Assembly (NCBI GenBank): GCA_030549775.1
Contig: CM060172.1
Coordinates: forward strand, 54,239,942 to 54,303,941
Direction of reading: 5' to 3'
DNA length: 64,000 bases
Source of the DNA: Tamarix chinensis
Taxonomy: Eukaryota; Streptophyta; Magnoliopsida; Caryophyllales; Tamaricaceae
The position numbers were made by a program, and so were the translations under genes. The notes under the pieces were generated by a model. It did not search any database, had not been told where the DNA came from, and worked only from the letters and a program-made list of their open reading frames with translations. Every line of letters begins with the position of its first letter. Within the stretch, counting starts at the first letter, position 1. This document shows, piece by piece, positions 50,291 through 61,710 of this stretch.

Positions 50291-50844
50291 AATAATTATT
50301 ATTATAATTGAATAAATATTGAAAATTGGAATAAAAATAGAATAAATTATAATAAATAGGAAAGAAGGGCTGAGAGGGTATAGGGTTTCACCTTGAGTCG
50401 CGGAGATGGGCGGCACCGGCGATGGTGCACGGCGACGGCGGCGGCGGCTAGAAAAGAGGGCTAAAAGGGAAAAAGATGAAGAAAAAGAGGGGAGGAGAAG
50501 GAGAAAAAGGAAAAGAAGGTTATGGTTCAGTGGAGGAGAATTAGTAGAAGCTTTTGGGTGGTGCATAAGGCAATAGAAGTGGCAGATGGCGGCTTGAAGG
50601 TTGCGGGGTAAAAAAATTTTGCGAGATGGATAGGGAACTTCTCACGGTTATGGTGGCTCATGCGAGAAGAATCGAACGAGGTGGAGAGCTTAGTTAGCTA
50701 GAGTGCGGTGCGGGGATGAATTTGGGAGGCAGAGGTGGCGGCAAAGTTGGCTAATGGCGGCGGAAGGCTCGTTTGAAGTCACGACGGCACACTATTAGCT
50801 CTTAGGGTTTCGGGAAGAAGAAATCTCAAAATCACACAAACCAA

Positions 50845-50856
50845 GGCTATTTATAG
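50845..50856 (-). promoter_or_regulatory. TATA box of long LTR
   Basis: GGCTATTTATAG reads CTATAAATAGCC on the minus strand, a good plant TATA box, about 890 bp from the LTR 5' end. Confidence 0.6.
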
Positions 50857-51740
50857 AGTTTAGAGGGAATGGTAGGGTTTTGGGGGTCGGTAGGAGGGTA
50901 TTTTATGTACGATTTGGGGTAGCCGGTAGCGGTAATCGGTCGGCAAAAGTTTTGGTTGGGCTGAACTTTCACAAAGGAAAAGGGAGAAAACGAGCGAGAG
51001 ATGATGGAAATCGATTATACCAAGCTGATCTACGAGTCAAGAGGAAGATAAAGAGGGGAGAAACGGCCAGTCAAAACCTGTGTGCCCGGCGGCGCCATTT
51101 TTAGACCTAAAAGATGCAGGTCGACGGTGGGCGCTGAAGGAGGAAGAAGGAAGGGTGAACCGGGCGGCCAGGGAAAAGAAAGAAAAAGGGAAAGAACCGG
51201 CCGGTTGACACTGGTTATAAGGTTCATAATTGAGATGCGGCGCTTCAGGGAAATAAAGCACAAAACGCAGTTATTCAGCTGCCGAAGAAAGAAGAATGGC
51301 GTTGGGCCGCGGGAGAAGGAAGGAAAAGAAGAAGGATTGGGCCGCGCTTTAGGCCCAATTGGGAGAAGAGAAAAGGAAAAATAAAAAAAGAAAGAAAAGA
51401 AAGAAAAAGAAGGGAAGAAAAAGAAAAAGGAAAATTTAAGTGGCTTGGGTTTAAATAAATTAATTCGAATATTTTGGGTATTTAGAATAAAATATTTAAA
51501 TAAAATAATATCAAATTTCCTTTTTAGGCTAATTTAGGGCTTTTAAAATATTTTTTCTAAAGTCCTTTTTAATTAGCAAAAAGCCCAATTTTTCCTTTAT
51601 AAAAAAATATTTATAAATTCTTATTAATTTGCCCTAAATAAATCCTTTCTATTCCAAATAAAATAAATAATTAAATTAATTCCCCAATAAATCCTTACTT
51701 AATTATATTTATTAAAAATAAATAATTTTAGGGCATTTCA

Positions 51741-51745
51741 GGTCT
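51741..51745. repeat. Target site duplication GGTCT, right copy
   Basis: Identical to 47744-47748. Confidence 0.9.
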
Positions 51746-53045
51746 ATTTGAAGGTTTCAAACCCTTTATGCTTTATGCTTTATGTTTATTAGATTTTCCT
51801 TTAGCATGCTAAGCTATGCATTTTTAGGATCTATGAGTTATATGTGAAAATGATTGAAAAATAATATGTTATACACAAACACATATATGATTATGGATTC
51901 GATAATAATCATGTGTTTATGGTTGATTTAATTGTCTTTAAGCGTGTTAATAGATGAATATTAGAGTATATAAACCTTTGTATCCACTTGGTGTTAAAAG
52001 TACAAAAATTAATTTATAGGGATTTTAGAGTGCACTCATATAGAAGCACATTTGTCCTATTGAATATCTTTTTTACTATTTTGATTATTTCATTAGATTT
52101 CTTAGGTGTTTTACTTAAAGTTTGATGCATAATATATTAAGATTTGAGTATGTTTAATGTGTGTTATGAATTATATAAGTTTTTCAGTGTTTAAGGGTAT
52201 TTTTGTGCATTCACTTTAATTCTATAATTTTTACTAAGATAAGTGTGAATTGATGAGAAAATAAGTGAAGTATATCTAGTGGGTTCTTAAGGTCATAAGC
52301 AATGAGTAGAACTTAGTGTTTAAAGTGTAATTAACTAATTTCAAGTGTGGAGGGCATTTTTCGGTGTATTGTAAAATATGGGTTTTATTAGAATATGATA
52401 TCAATATTTAATACATTAATTTATAAAATAATTTAGGCATGGGTGAATAAAATGGTTTAAAATGGGATTAGTAGTCTTGAGGGTATTATTTTTATTTCAT
52501 GTGTTAGGTAGGCTTTTCTAGGCTTGGTTTTTGCTTTAAGTTAACCCAAATGATGTCTTAAAGTGTGTTCTTAATTATGGTGGATATTTTTGGGATGAGG
52601 GGTTTTGAGGGGAATTTTGGTCTTTTCCAAGTGTGTGCTTGATTATATTTTATCAAACCTTAGTAATTATTTTAATTATCTTAAAGAAATTCATGAGTTT
52701 GTATGAATTCATCCTAATAAAAAGAGTATGGATATAAATAGTGTTGGGGCTTTAGAGCTATATTTGGTCTTCATGCCATTCCTATATATATATATATATA
52801 TATATTTTTAAACTTTGCTTAGATTCTTTAAGGGGGTTAAAGAGACCCTATATCTACTCTATATGTGTTATGGGCCCTATAGAAGGTATATATATCTGAG
52901 AGTTCTTATTATCATTTGCGGCTAGCAGGATTGGTATCATTTGGTATTAAAATAACTAGATGAGAGAAAGAGTCATGTTTCACTCATCCTTGAGTGAGAT
53001 TAAAACAAAGATAAGTACCAATCGTGTCCCTCACCCTTATGTTTG

Positions 53046-53817
53046 CTAACGAAGATATTTCATGGACCATCCTCTTGTAAGTATTTCTAAAAAATGAATA
53101 GAGGACTTTAGGGAGCTAATTTGAAGGTCGGAGGCAGTAAATAAATTATTTAGACAATCTAGGATAATGTGCATATGAGATGTGGTTGCTTTCCTAAACA
53201 AAAGAATATCATATGCAAAGAAGATGTGAGAAAGTTTGGGATCATTGCACAGCACTTAGATAGGATTCCAAATTCCTTCATCAACTTTCTCTTGAATAAT
53301 AAGATCTAGGAACTCCATGTAGAGAATATAGCAGTACAATAAAATAAGATCGCCCTATCGAATCCCATGTCTTAGCCAAAAAGGTCATTCAATTATCCAT
53401 TCCATATAAGCCTAATAGAAGGTGTAAACAAACCAAACATAATGAGGTGAACCATATGATGAGGAAAATTAACATAAATGGGGGTCTCGGGGATAAAATC
53501 CCAAAAAAGCATATCAAAGGCCTTCTCTAAGTATCTTCCTATCATCATATAGAGCTAGTTTTACCACACATGTGTCACATAGTGTGAACAACTTCTTAAG
53601 CAACAATCACGATGTCCTTAGTATGATGTCCTAAGAGGAAGATGCTTTGATTAGGGCTAATAATATTCATAAGCACAAGCTTCATTGTTGTAGATATGAC
53701 CTTAGTAATTATTTTGTAAGCAACATTGCATAGACCTATTAAAGTTATTTTTTCGATGGTGGAAGAATAATCCTTTTTGAATATAAAATGAATGAAGGAA
53801 TATTTTAGAGCCTCCAA
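53046..53817 (-). pseudogene. LINE reverse transcriptase relic
   Basis: Minus-strand frames carry, in order, an ITLIGLCNVAYKIITKVI segment (normally RPISLCN..YKI..K), then NIISPNQSIFLLG (normally ISP.QSAFV.GR). About 350 bp further comes SHIFFAYDILLF followed by a LNNLFTASDLQIS.LKS segment (normally FADD..LF, then F...SG..IN..KS). The catalytic FADD box reads FAYD, losing one Asp. The region between the frames is broken by stops. Confidence 0.78.
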
Positions 53818-54918
53818 GAATATTCCAATGATAAATGCTAAATAGCCTAGACAATTACCTACAGTTGACTAAAAATTTTAGAACGATACTAAATACATTC
53901 AATATAGTTTAGGACACTTGTAAGGTCTAATAGGGAAAAAATAGCATGTTTAACTCATCATAAGATATAGTACATACTAAATTAACCTTGCAAAAGACCT
54001 TGATTGTGGTCTTAGAAGCTCTTTGTCATAAACAAATATTTAAAAAAAGAGATTATATATCTCTTCAATGAGTTGAGTTCCTCTATATAATGCCCAACAT
54101 CATTTTTCAAAGAAATGATGTGTGATTTGAACTTTTTAATAATGGTGGAGAGGTGGAAAATGTTATTATTACAATCCTAGAGGAACATGTTATTTATGAG
54201 TGATTTATAGAACCACAATAATTTTCCCTGAAGAAGAGTGTCATTCAACTCTTGAATAAGCTTCTTTTCTCATTTAATAAAATCATGGGAGGGACCATGA
54301 ATAATAGCAACATAGATGCTAAAAGTCCTGGATAAGAGTCTTTTCTTCCTATGAAGTATATTTCCAAACTAATTACTAAAAAATTAATGACGAATGAGGA
54401 TTTATTTTATGCACCAATGGCAACAGTGCAATGAACAACTATTTTACAAAAGTCCTTATTATCATCTAAAATTTTCAATTTCATCACTTTTGAGCGCAAC
54501 ATCTTTGAATCTGTGAACTTTTAACATAGGTTGAGAGTGAACCAAGAGAAGGATAAAATAATGATATAAATGCATACTTGGGAGATGTCTAACATATATA
54601 TCTAGATAAGCAACTCAAAAAGAACCATTTACAAAAGTTCCATCGACTTTATAACTAATATGTCTACCTTAGACCTTCAAATGCCAAGGGAACTTAGAAC
54701 AAGAGAAGCTTATGTTCACGAGAGATCACTATTGTGTAAGAGAATTAAAGATTATAAATGTAAGCCCCTAGTTTAGTCGACCCTACTTTCATATGAGAAT
54801 AAGACATAAATGAAATCACCTACCAAAAGACATGGAGATGATATAAAAGCATAGAGATTGATTAGATCTTCCCAAATTTTTTGTACAATTATTGCAATTT
54901 GTTGGGCATAAATGCTTG

Positions 54919-55131
54919 TTAATACAAAGGAGAATAATTGGAATTACATAGCCAAGTTTTAGAATGGATAAGATAATTTGAGGCCCCATAAATATTTAAA
55001 CGAATGCCATTAGAATCCCAAGGAAGCCAAATTTCATGTAAGAAGCCACAAGCCTCAACTTGTGCATTACCAAAACAGTCCAATTTGAAAATAACTTTCA
55101 TAAGAGCATCATCACTAACGTGTGGTCCCAC
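54919..55131 (-). pseudogene. LINE endonuclease relic
   Basis: A 70-codon minus-strand stretch. The segment FGNAQVEACGFLHEIWLPWDS corresponds to the V.A.GFSGGIWLLW region of plant LINE APE-type endonucleases, and is followed by the usual hydrophilic and beta-strand stretch. Catalytic residues outside this stretch were not found. Confidence 0.65.
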
Positions 55132-55150
55132 AAAAACAATGACAAAAGGC

Positions 55151-56153
55151 TTGTAAGATCAAATAAGTGTAATATCCTATTTTTTTCTAACCATAACTAT
55201 GATATAATTAGGCTTGTAATCTATTTCTAAACTTTATAATATGGATTTCCAAGTCATTAATATTAAATATGAGCCTCGCATAGTTCATTTATTCATTTGC
55301 AAAAATTCAAATTTTCCACAAATTTTTGGCCCAAGCACACATATATCATTGTAAAGAGATAATGTTGTATTATTAGGGAGTTCATTGCTAACTACTAATT
55401 TCCATTATTTTAAACTATCTAAATGAATATATTAAAAGGGTTTATGATAATGGTAGAGAATAATAATAACCAAAACAACATAAACTACTTACAATGAGTT
55501 AAACTAGTTAATAACAAGCCTGGGATAGAATCTAAGTTATAATTCCAACGTAAATTAAAAAATCAATGAATTGCATCTCATATAATTCTATGTACTAGGA
55601 ACAACTAACTTATGATAACTATTAGCTTCTTTCAATGAATAAAAGCCATATCTAACTCATTCTAACAACATATTTTCATGGTGTTAAACTAAATTAAACC
55701 TGTTATGTTCACGTTAGTCCAATAAATTATTAAGGATCACTAACCTACTTTTGAGATCAATCAATCCATATTCAATTACAATTTCTAAAATTAATCTTCA
55801 CTTTTTAGTTCCTCCATTTACAACCTTATTTAGTCAAATCAGTGGCCAACTAAATTAACTCTAAGAAATTGTATAATGCAACTAAGAAGTTTCTAAAAGC
55901 AATTAGATTAATACATTAAGCCAATGCTAAAAACGAACTTAAATTCAATCATAAAATGAACATATAATCACATATGATTGAACCAAAATACATAATAATA
56001 ATATTAGAACACAATTAAAATATAGAACGAAATAAATAATACGAGACTATGATGTTAGAGTACAAGTATTGCGCATGCATTCTATAAAATGGAGTAATTA
56101 CAAATATATAAAACCTAAACCTAATTGTTAATTGAATGAAAAATGGAAGAGAA
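55151..56153. other. AT-rich sequence, no gene
   Basis: TGTAATATCCTATTTTTT at 55168 could be the start of another plus-oriented long LTR, but no further landmarks support it. Confidence 0.4.
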
Positions 56154-56159
56154 GATAGA

Positions 56160-56203
<44 letters not shown>

Positions 56204-56216
56204 AAGACAGACAGAC

Positions 56217-56261
<45 letters not shown>

Positions 56262-56284
56262 AATAGATAGATAGATAGATAGAT
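56154..56284. repeat. Compound (GATA)n-(GACA)n microsatellite
   Basis: Alternating blocks of GATA and GACA tetranucleotides, with one GAAA unit, over 131 bp. Confidence 0.95.
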
Positions 56285-57133
56285 TGTAATACACCGTTTT
56301 CAGAATACCTGAATAATTATAAATGCTAATTATGTGTATTAGTTATAATAATTATTGTAAGGGGTTTGTACTAAAAATATCATTAATATTTGTAATATAT
56401 TATTACTTATTAGTTATAAAATTTAATTAGGCTAAAATATGTTAGAGCGTTCGTATTAAAATTTAAACCTAGAGTTGGGTCGTAACGGATATCCGTTTCG
56501 CTAAATAAACCTATTCTGATAACCAGATAATTTTTACCCGGATACTTTACTCGGTTCTGTACTTAAATAAATTACCCTTTCCCTATTCTATTTTCTTGCC
56601 TCGCCCTAATCTCCCTCCTTCTCCTAAGCTTCCTCATGCAAGAAAGAAGCCCCCATTATCACCCTTAACTTCACCATTTTTCACGGCAACGCACTCCTCC
56701 ACCAGCCACATTTTCTTGGCAACTTTTACCTCCACCATAGCTGCAGCAAGAGCTGTTAGAACTCCCCCTAGCTATAGAAAGATCTGTTGAAACCCTTCCC
56801 CTAACTATAGTAAAATTCCCCATAACCATCCCCAAGCTACACACAAAATCAATTACTGGCAACTTCCACTAAACCTTTCCTCTTAGCTACATCAACCCTC
56901 ACCAAAGCCCCTATCTTTGCTACAGCAAGAGCTATTGTTCCTACCCCTAGCTGCTACAATCCCTCCCCAACCTTTAGCAACATCCATTGAAGCCCAACAC
57001 ACCCACCTTTGGCTATAACAATCGAAACTCCCCTTGTGCTACACCATTTTCCCACCGTTGCTCACCCCCTCCCTTCACCCAACTCCACCAATCCCACCCC
57101 CTTCCTTAGGCCTTCTTTGCTACTATAACCTCC

Positions 57134-57140
57134 TATAAAT
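57134..57140 (+). promoter_or_regulatory. TATA-like box of long LTR
   Basis: CCTCCTATAAATGGCAGG, about 850 bp from the LTR start, a distance close to that in the copy at 47749-51740 (about 890 bp). Confidence 0.5.
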
Positions 57141-58404
57141 GGCAGGTTGTGCCATTTCTAGCCCTCCCTTGCTCGGTAACCCCAACCGATCCCCCTTTGT
57201 TACATAATTTTAGCCGACACCTCCTTCGAACCTCGGTTTGGTTTCCCCCCCCCCCATTCTTTTCCTTTAGATTTCCTTGACCCTTCATTTATTATATCAT
57301 TAATTCTCATTAATTTTTTTTAATTTTTCTTAGGATATATTCTAGAAGTTTCTAAAGAAGCGGATTAGGATAAGCATGCTTAAAGACCGAAGCTTTTATT
57401 AGTAAGGATACTAGTCGATGTTTTGGGTTTTGTGTTAAATGCTTGTATGATTATGTGTGTTATCATGTTATTGTTATTATATTATTAAAATTCATGTTTA
57501 TGATGATATGATATATTAGTATGAACTATTTGATAGGAAGGATGTGAGAATAAAGAAAGATAAGCTGATACGAGGATATTATGCTAGAATGTATTTTTAT
57601 GGATGAGTATAAATTGTGAGAGAGTAGTAGGGGCCTAATAAATTATTATAAGTGGAAAATAATTATAATTAATATGTATGTTAATAAAAGGAGGATTTGG
57701 AAAAAAAATGATATTGAGGATATGGGATTTTTGTAAAATAAAGGTTATTGGGTATTTTTAAGGGCATTTTTATCAATACAGGTTAATATGGGGATTTTGG
57801 TATTTTAACATATTATATGGATAAAAATATGATAATAATATCATGTGAAGTGCTTAGGAGTGATTATGAAGGTCAAAAGTTCTTCAGATGAGAAAATAGC
57901 CTAATTTGGGAATAATAGCCTTAAAACGGTAATGTTATTATCACATTTGTAAAATGTTAGAGTTAGGCCATGAATTTTAGATATGTTGTTAATATGGAAA
58001 TTTTAAGGATGCATATTTTATATGGTAATTATATGAGCCCTATGGGAGAATTTATGACTTACCTGTGAAATTAGGGTTTTGGAAGCCTTATAAGTAGTAA
58101 CTTTTGAGATAGGGCTATTATCGCATGTGTAAGATATGGGAGTTATACCTAAAAAAATTTTATGTTAATGATAATATTATTTGAGGAACTTATACTAAAT
58201 TTGGTGGATAAATGATCAATATGGGGGAAGTTATACTTAAATTGTGAATTTAGGGTTTTTGGGGAAAATAAGCATCTTAATCTTTGAGAATAGTCTTATT
58301 ATTGATATCTCGCTTGCATTAATTATGTTTCTTAATCATAAAATAATCATGAATAATACTAATCATTTAAAATGAAAGATCACGTGAGCCAGGCTGAGGT
58401 GTTT

Positions 58405-58820
58405 TATGAATTAGTTCCACCGGCTTAACAATAGTGGCTAGACTCATTTTGTACTGGGAGGTGCATTAGATCATTCCACCGATTTAAGAATAGTGGGGCC
58501 TAATCTCAAGGTGAATGATAATATGATTCTGAGATAATTAACTAATGATTAAGACACTAATCACTTATAGTAAAAGATTACGTGAGTCAGGACCTAGTTG
58601 TAGGAGTCTATTCTATCGGCTTAATAATAGTAGCTAGGTGCGTTATGCCCGAGGAGGTGCTACAGACCATTCCACAAGTTTAAGAATAGTGGTCAGGAGT
58701 GTTTTTCCCTTAGAGGTGTAAAGTCTGTTCCACAAGCTTAATAATAGTGGCCAGGAGTGTTTTGCGTTGGGAGATGTTTCAAACCTTTTCACTAGTTTAA
58801 GAATAGTGGGATCCCTGAAC
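58405..58820. repeat. ~65-bp minisatellite (inverted relative to 25050 and 48465)
   Basis: Five to six units with TTCCACCGGCTTAANAATAGTGG then a variable filler and a GTGTTTTGC-like stretch. Confidence 0.7.
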
Positions 58821-59656
58821 TCAACATAAATAAAATAATGGGTTATATCATCTTCAAATATTATGAAACCAGGCAGTAATTACTTTGTGTTGATTCTTGT
58901 ATCTTGTATGTATACTACTTTCCACTGTGAATGTGTGTAATGATATATTTTCCCGACTTTGATTGTATTATTACCTTACTCAGTATGTAGCGTACTAATC
59001 ATCCTTTTCATGGATGCTACTCATTCCCAAGAGCATATCTGCCATGTTTTGCAGGTGATTGATGATTATTAGCTTGATGTGCTTGTATTGGGTGAGTGCT
59101 AAATGAATTGGTAAAGGGTATGGTTATCTAGATATCTATCTCTCTTTGGACTCTTAGTCCTCTATTTTCACTACTTATTCCCTTCTTTCTACTTTGTATC
59201 CTGTATCGCGGTGGAATCAAGTGCTTCCCATACCTAATTCTTAGGTATAAGGTTACTTTTTCCTTACACCAAACACAGACTGGACATAGGGAGTGCCTCT
59301 TCTATGTTGGATGAGGCGTAACACTCCTACGTTTTGTGTTTTAGCTTCTGCTATTAACTTTTTAAAATAAAATTTTTAACTTCCAAAATTTGGGGGTGTT
59401 ACATGGATCATCCTACAATTATTTCTAAGTTTATTAACTCCTTTCATACCATTTTAGTTCACCCATTAATTCTAAATTATTAAATTGTAAAAAAAATGTT
59501 TATGCTATTCGACAACTACAGACATTTGTATCCATTTAGGATCTAAACCAATTTCAAGTTCAAATATTTGTATATATTTTATTTTGTTAAATCCTTTTGC
59601 ATCAGTCTATACCCATTTAAACCTTTCATTATTAATTTCACCCATTTACATAAAAA

Positions 59657-61705
59657 TATAGAGTGATTTTAGCCGGCATACAATTTAAAACCTTTCTTTA
59701 TACAATTATAGCACTGGTGAATAAGGGTATCATTCAAAAATGGGGATCGATAAGGCTTGCTTAAGTATGAATAGAATATAAATAATAAAAATTAAATATT
59801 TATAAACATGCAAAAATAAATAATAAGAAAAACACAATTATAGGAGAATTAAATTATAAAATAATTAAAAATCAAATCAAATCAATGAAGAAAACAAATA
59901 TAGGCAGATACGAATATGTCAAATGTGCTAGGAAATCCATTTCCACTACTAAATTAGGTCAAGATAAAGAAAATAATTCTTATGTCACCTATTTTCCATA
60001 AGAAAGAGATCAACCAAGTTGCAAGCCACTAGCAGTTAATACACCCTATATTAATTTCCTAAAGTGATTTAAACAAACTAATGCCAATACTAAATCCTAT
60101 TGAGTTGTAGCAATATATTTACATCCGTGTATCCTATATTTAACTAGTCTTAATGCATTAAAAATAAGTGTAAGAATGCCATTCTAAGTAACCAAACAAG
60201 TACCTCATGTGTGTATAGTTGTATTCCCAATCTTTGACCCATACATATCTAAATATTCTACTACTTCAATTAGAATTATAAAACAATTAGGTGAATTGTT
60301 ATTTACCTTATTTACAATTTATACGCATGAATTATAGAATGTTCATATAGCCACCTAGCAAGCATATTGTCCTACATGTTATCACTATGAGTAAGCTAGA
60401 ATGAGGCATACATCATATCAATCATACTTTTAAGTATTACACATATAAATGATAACAATTAAAGTAGAGTCAAAGGATAATCACATGATAATTATGAAAA
60501 CATAGAAAATATTGTTAAAAGCTCAAGCTTGGGTCTATAATTTCAATCTCATCCCTAACAATAAGAATTTATCCACTCATGATGTATACATTATTTGCAC
60601 AAGGCATATAATAAAGGAGGAAAAGAAAAGACTAAATATGTAAGTGAAAATAAGTGACACTAGGTGGGCGAACAACCCTCAATTAAGGTCCAATCAACCA
60701 CCGGTAAATGACTCAGCCTTTTTCCTTGCACAATCATCCATTATCCTTCACTTGAATTTTTCCTTGAATTATATGCTCCTTTGTGTAAATTAAAGCTCAT
60801 GAATCATAAATTAAGGCCTTATAAAGATGGAACTGATGTTTTCATGGATAAATTGAAGAAATTTATCCACAAATTGGAATAGTTGTGAATTTGAATAGAT
60901 ATGTAACCCTAAATTGAAAATCCAATGATGAAAGTTAAATTGATGGAAGATAACTATGAATTAGAGGTAGATTATGATTGAATTGAATGAATTGAGGGCA
61001 AATTCAATGAATGGAAGCATGAATTTGAGGAATTAATGAAGAAGCAACTAAGGTAGAGGTTAAAGTTGAAGATAAAACTCCAATTATGAATCTCAAACTA
61101 GAGGTTTGAAATTTTTTTATTTTTATGATATTTGAGTTAAGGACGCATATATATGTGTAAAAATACCAAAATATTGTGTATTAGGTTGGTGGAAATATAA
61201 GATAGAAGTTGAAGAAGATTTGTAAATTTCCAGTGTCAAGGTTGAGAGAACCACATTAGTTTGAAGTTCTCTAGATGACCCATGTTCGATGGGTAGCTGA
61301 CCACACCTCCCTGAAGATCTTTCACCATTTTTTGATTGACAACTTTAACTTCCAACCCAATTTTGACCATTCTTAAGTCTGATTCAGAAAACATAATAGG
61401 CCTGAAAGTTATAGATCTTGATATTATCTTTCTAATTAAATTTGAATCAACTCATTAAGAGCTTGGATTAAAAAAATATATGCTTAAAATATTTATGGTA
61501 GTTATTTTTATTTCATGTGAAAGTTTTGGTTGACATTTTTAATTATAAAACTCTTCAAAATAAATCGTTTTTACTTCTTTTCTTTATAATTAATCCAAAA
61601 TGAGTATCTATGGTTAAAGAGATGTTAAATTGGCATTGTTAAAGGAAAATTAACATAAACTATGTTGATTAAGACTATAAAAAACAGGACAAAATGTACT
61701 TATCA
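59657..61705. mobile_element. Dispersed repeat family D, longest copy
   Basis: About 2.05 kb. The start (TATAGAGTGATTTTAGCCGG) aligns with 22998, and the end is TGTACTTATCA. Flanks AAAAA and AAATA match at 4 of 5, weak because of low complexity. If real, ends read on the minus strand start TGATAAGTACA, an LTR-like TG. No recognised protein; the long A-rich stretches have no ORF. Confidence 0.5.
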
Positions 61706-61710
61706 AAATA

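Larger units (their letters stand above)
47749..51740 (-). mobile_element. Solo LTR of the long-LTR family, best-preserved copy (3992 bp)
   Basis: Left end TGTAACACCCCC, right end GGGCATTTCA, flanked by perfect GGTCT duplications. From left to right: a conserved start with GATGCTACCGCCACACTTAG, minisatellite 48465-48785, a CCCTAACACCATGCAA repeat 48885-49170, microsatellites, a CpG- and purine-rich block 50390-51450, and an AT-rich end. The TATA box at 50845-50856 on the minus strand sets the orientation, so the right end is the LTR 5' end. No gag-pol region and no second LTR lie nearby, hence a solo LTR. End motifs resemble Del/Tekay-type Ty3/gypsy LTRs; that placement is inference. Open frames inside (a poly-Ile run from the microsatellite, Arg/Lys-rich strings) are not genes. 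Confidence 0.82.
45981..52985 (+). mobile_element. Plus-oriented long-LTR fragment hosting a MITE and a solo LTR
   Basis: Starts TGTAATACCTCATC, with a pyrimidine-rich block at 46490-46950, and then continues past the inserts 47232-47713 and 47749-51740. The last part (52830-52900) resembles 33120-33240 of the other plus copy (CTACTCTATA.GT near CCCTATAG). The right end is lost at the LINE remnant. A dinucleotide (TA)n run is at 52784-52805. No gene. Confidence 0.5.
53000..55150 (-). mobile_element. L1-like LINE remnant, minus strand
   Basis: Endonuclease traces near 55131-54919 and reverse transcriptase traces at 53817-53596 and 53255-53046 lie in the right order and roughly the right spacing for ORF2 of a plant LINE. 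No gag-like ORF1, RNase H or poly-A tail is visible, so both ends are truncated. Many stops and shifts show it is old. Confidence 0.75.
56285..59403 (+). mobile_element. Plus-oriented solo LTR of the long-LTR family (3119 bp)
   Basis: Starts TGTAATACACCG and ends GGGGGTGTTACA. Flanks TAGAT (56280-56284) and TGGAT (59404-59408) match at four of five positions. The pyrimidine-rich block at 56580-57260 with a C run (57247-57259), the TATA box at 57134-57140, the inverted minisatellite at 58405-58820 and the ACTCAGTATGTAGCGTACTAATCATCC segment near 58980 are the mirror image of the minus-oriented copies. No internal domain; open frames in the pyrimidine block are compositional. Confidence 0.75.

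Noticed and set aside
50144..50566. 140-codon minus-strand frame with a very long Ile run
   Set aside because: The Ile run is the AAT/GAT microsatellite read in one frame, and the rest is the purine-rich LTR block.
56285..59403. TGTAAYRCCCC / GGGGTRTTACA ends as terminal inverted repeats of a DNA transposon
   Set aside because: The 5-bp duplications, TG...CA termini, internal TATA box at a constant distance and 3-4 kb length fit LTRs better. No transposase was found, although a non-autonomous DNA element cannot be fully excluded.
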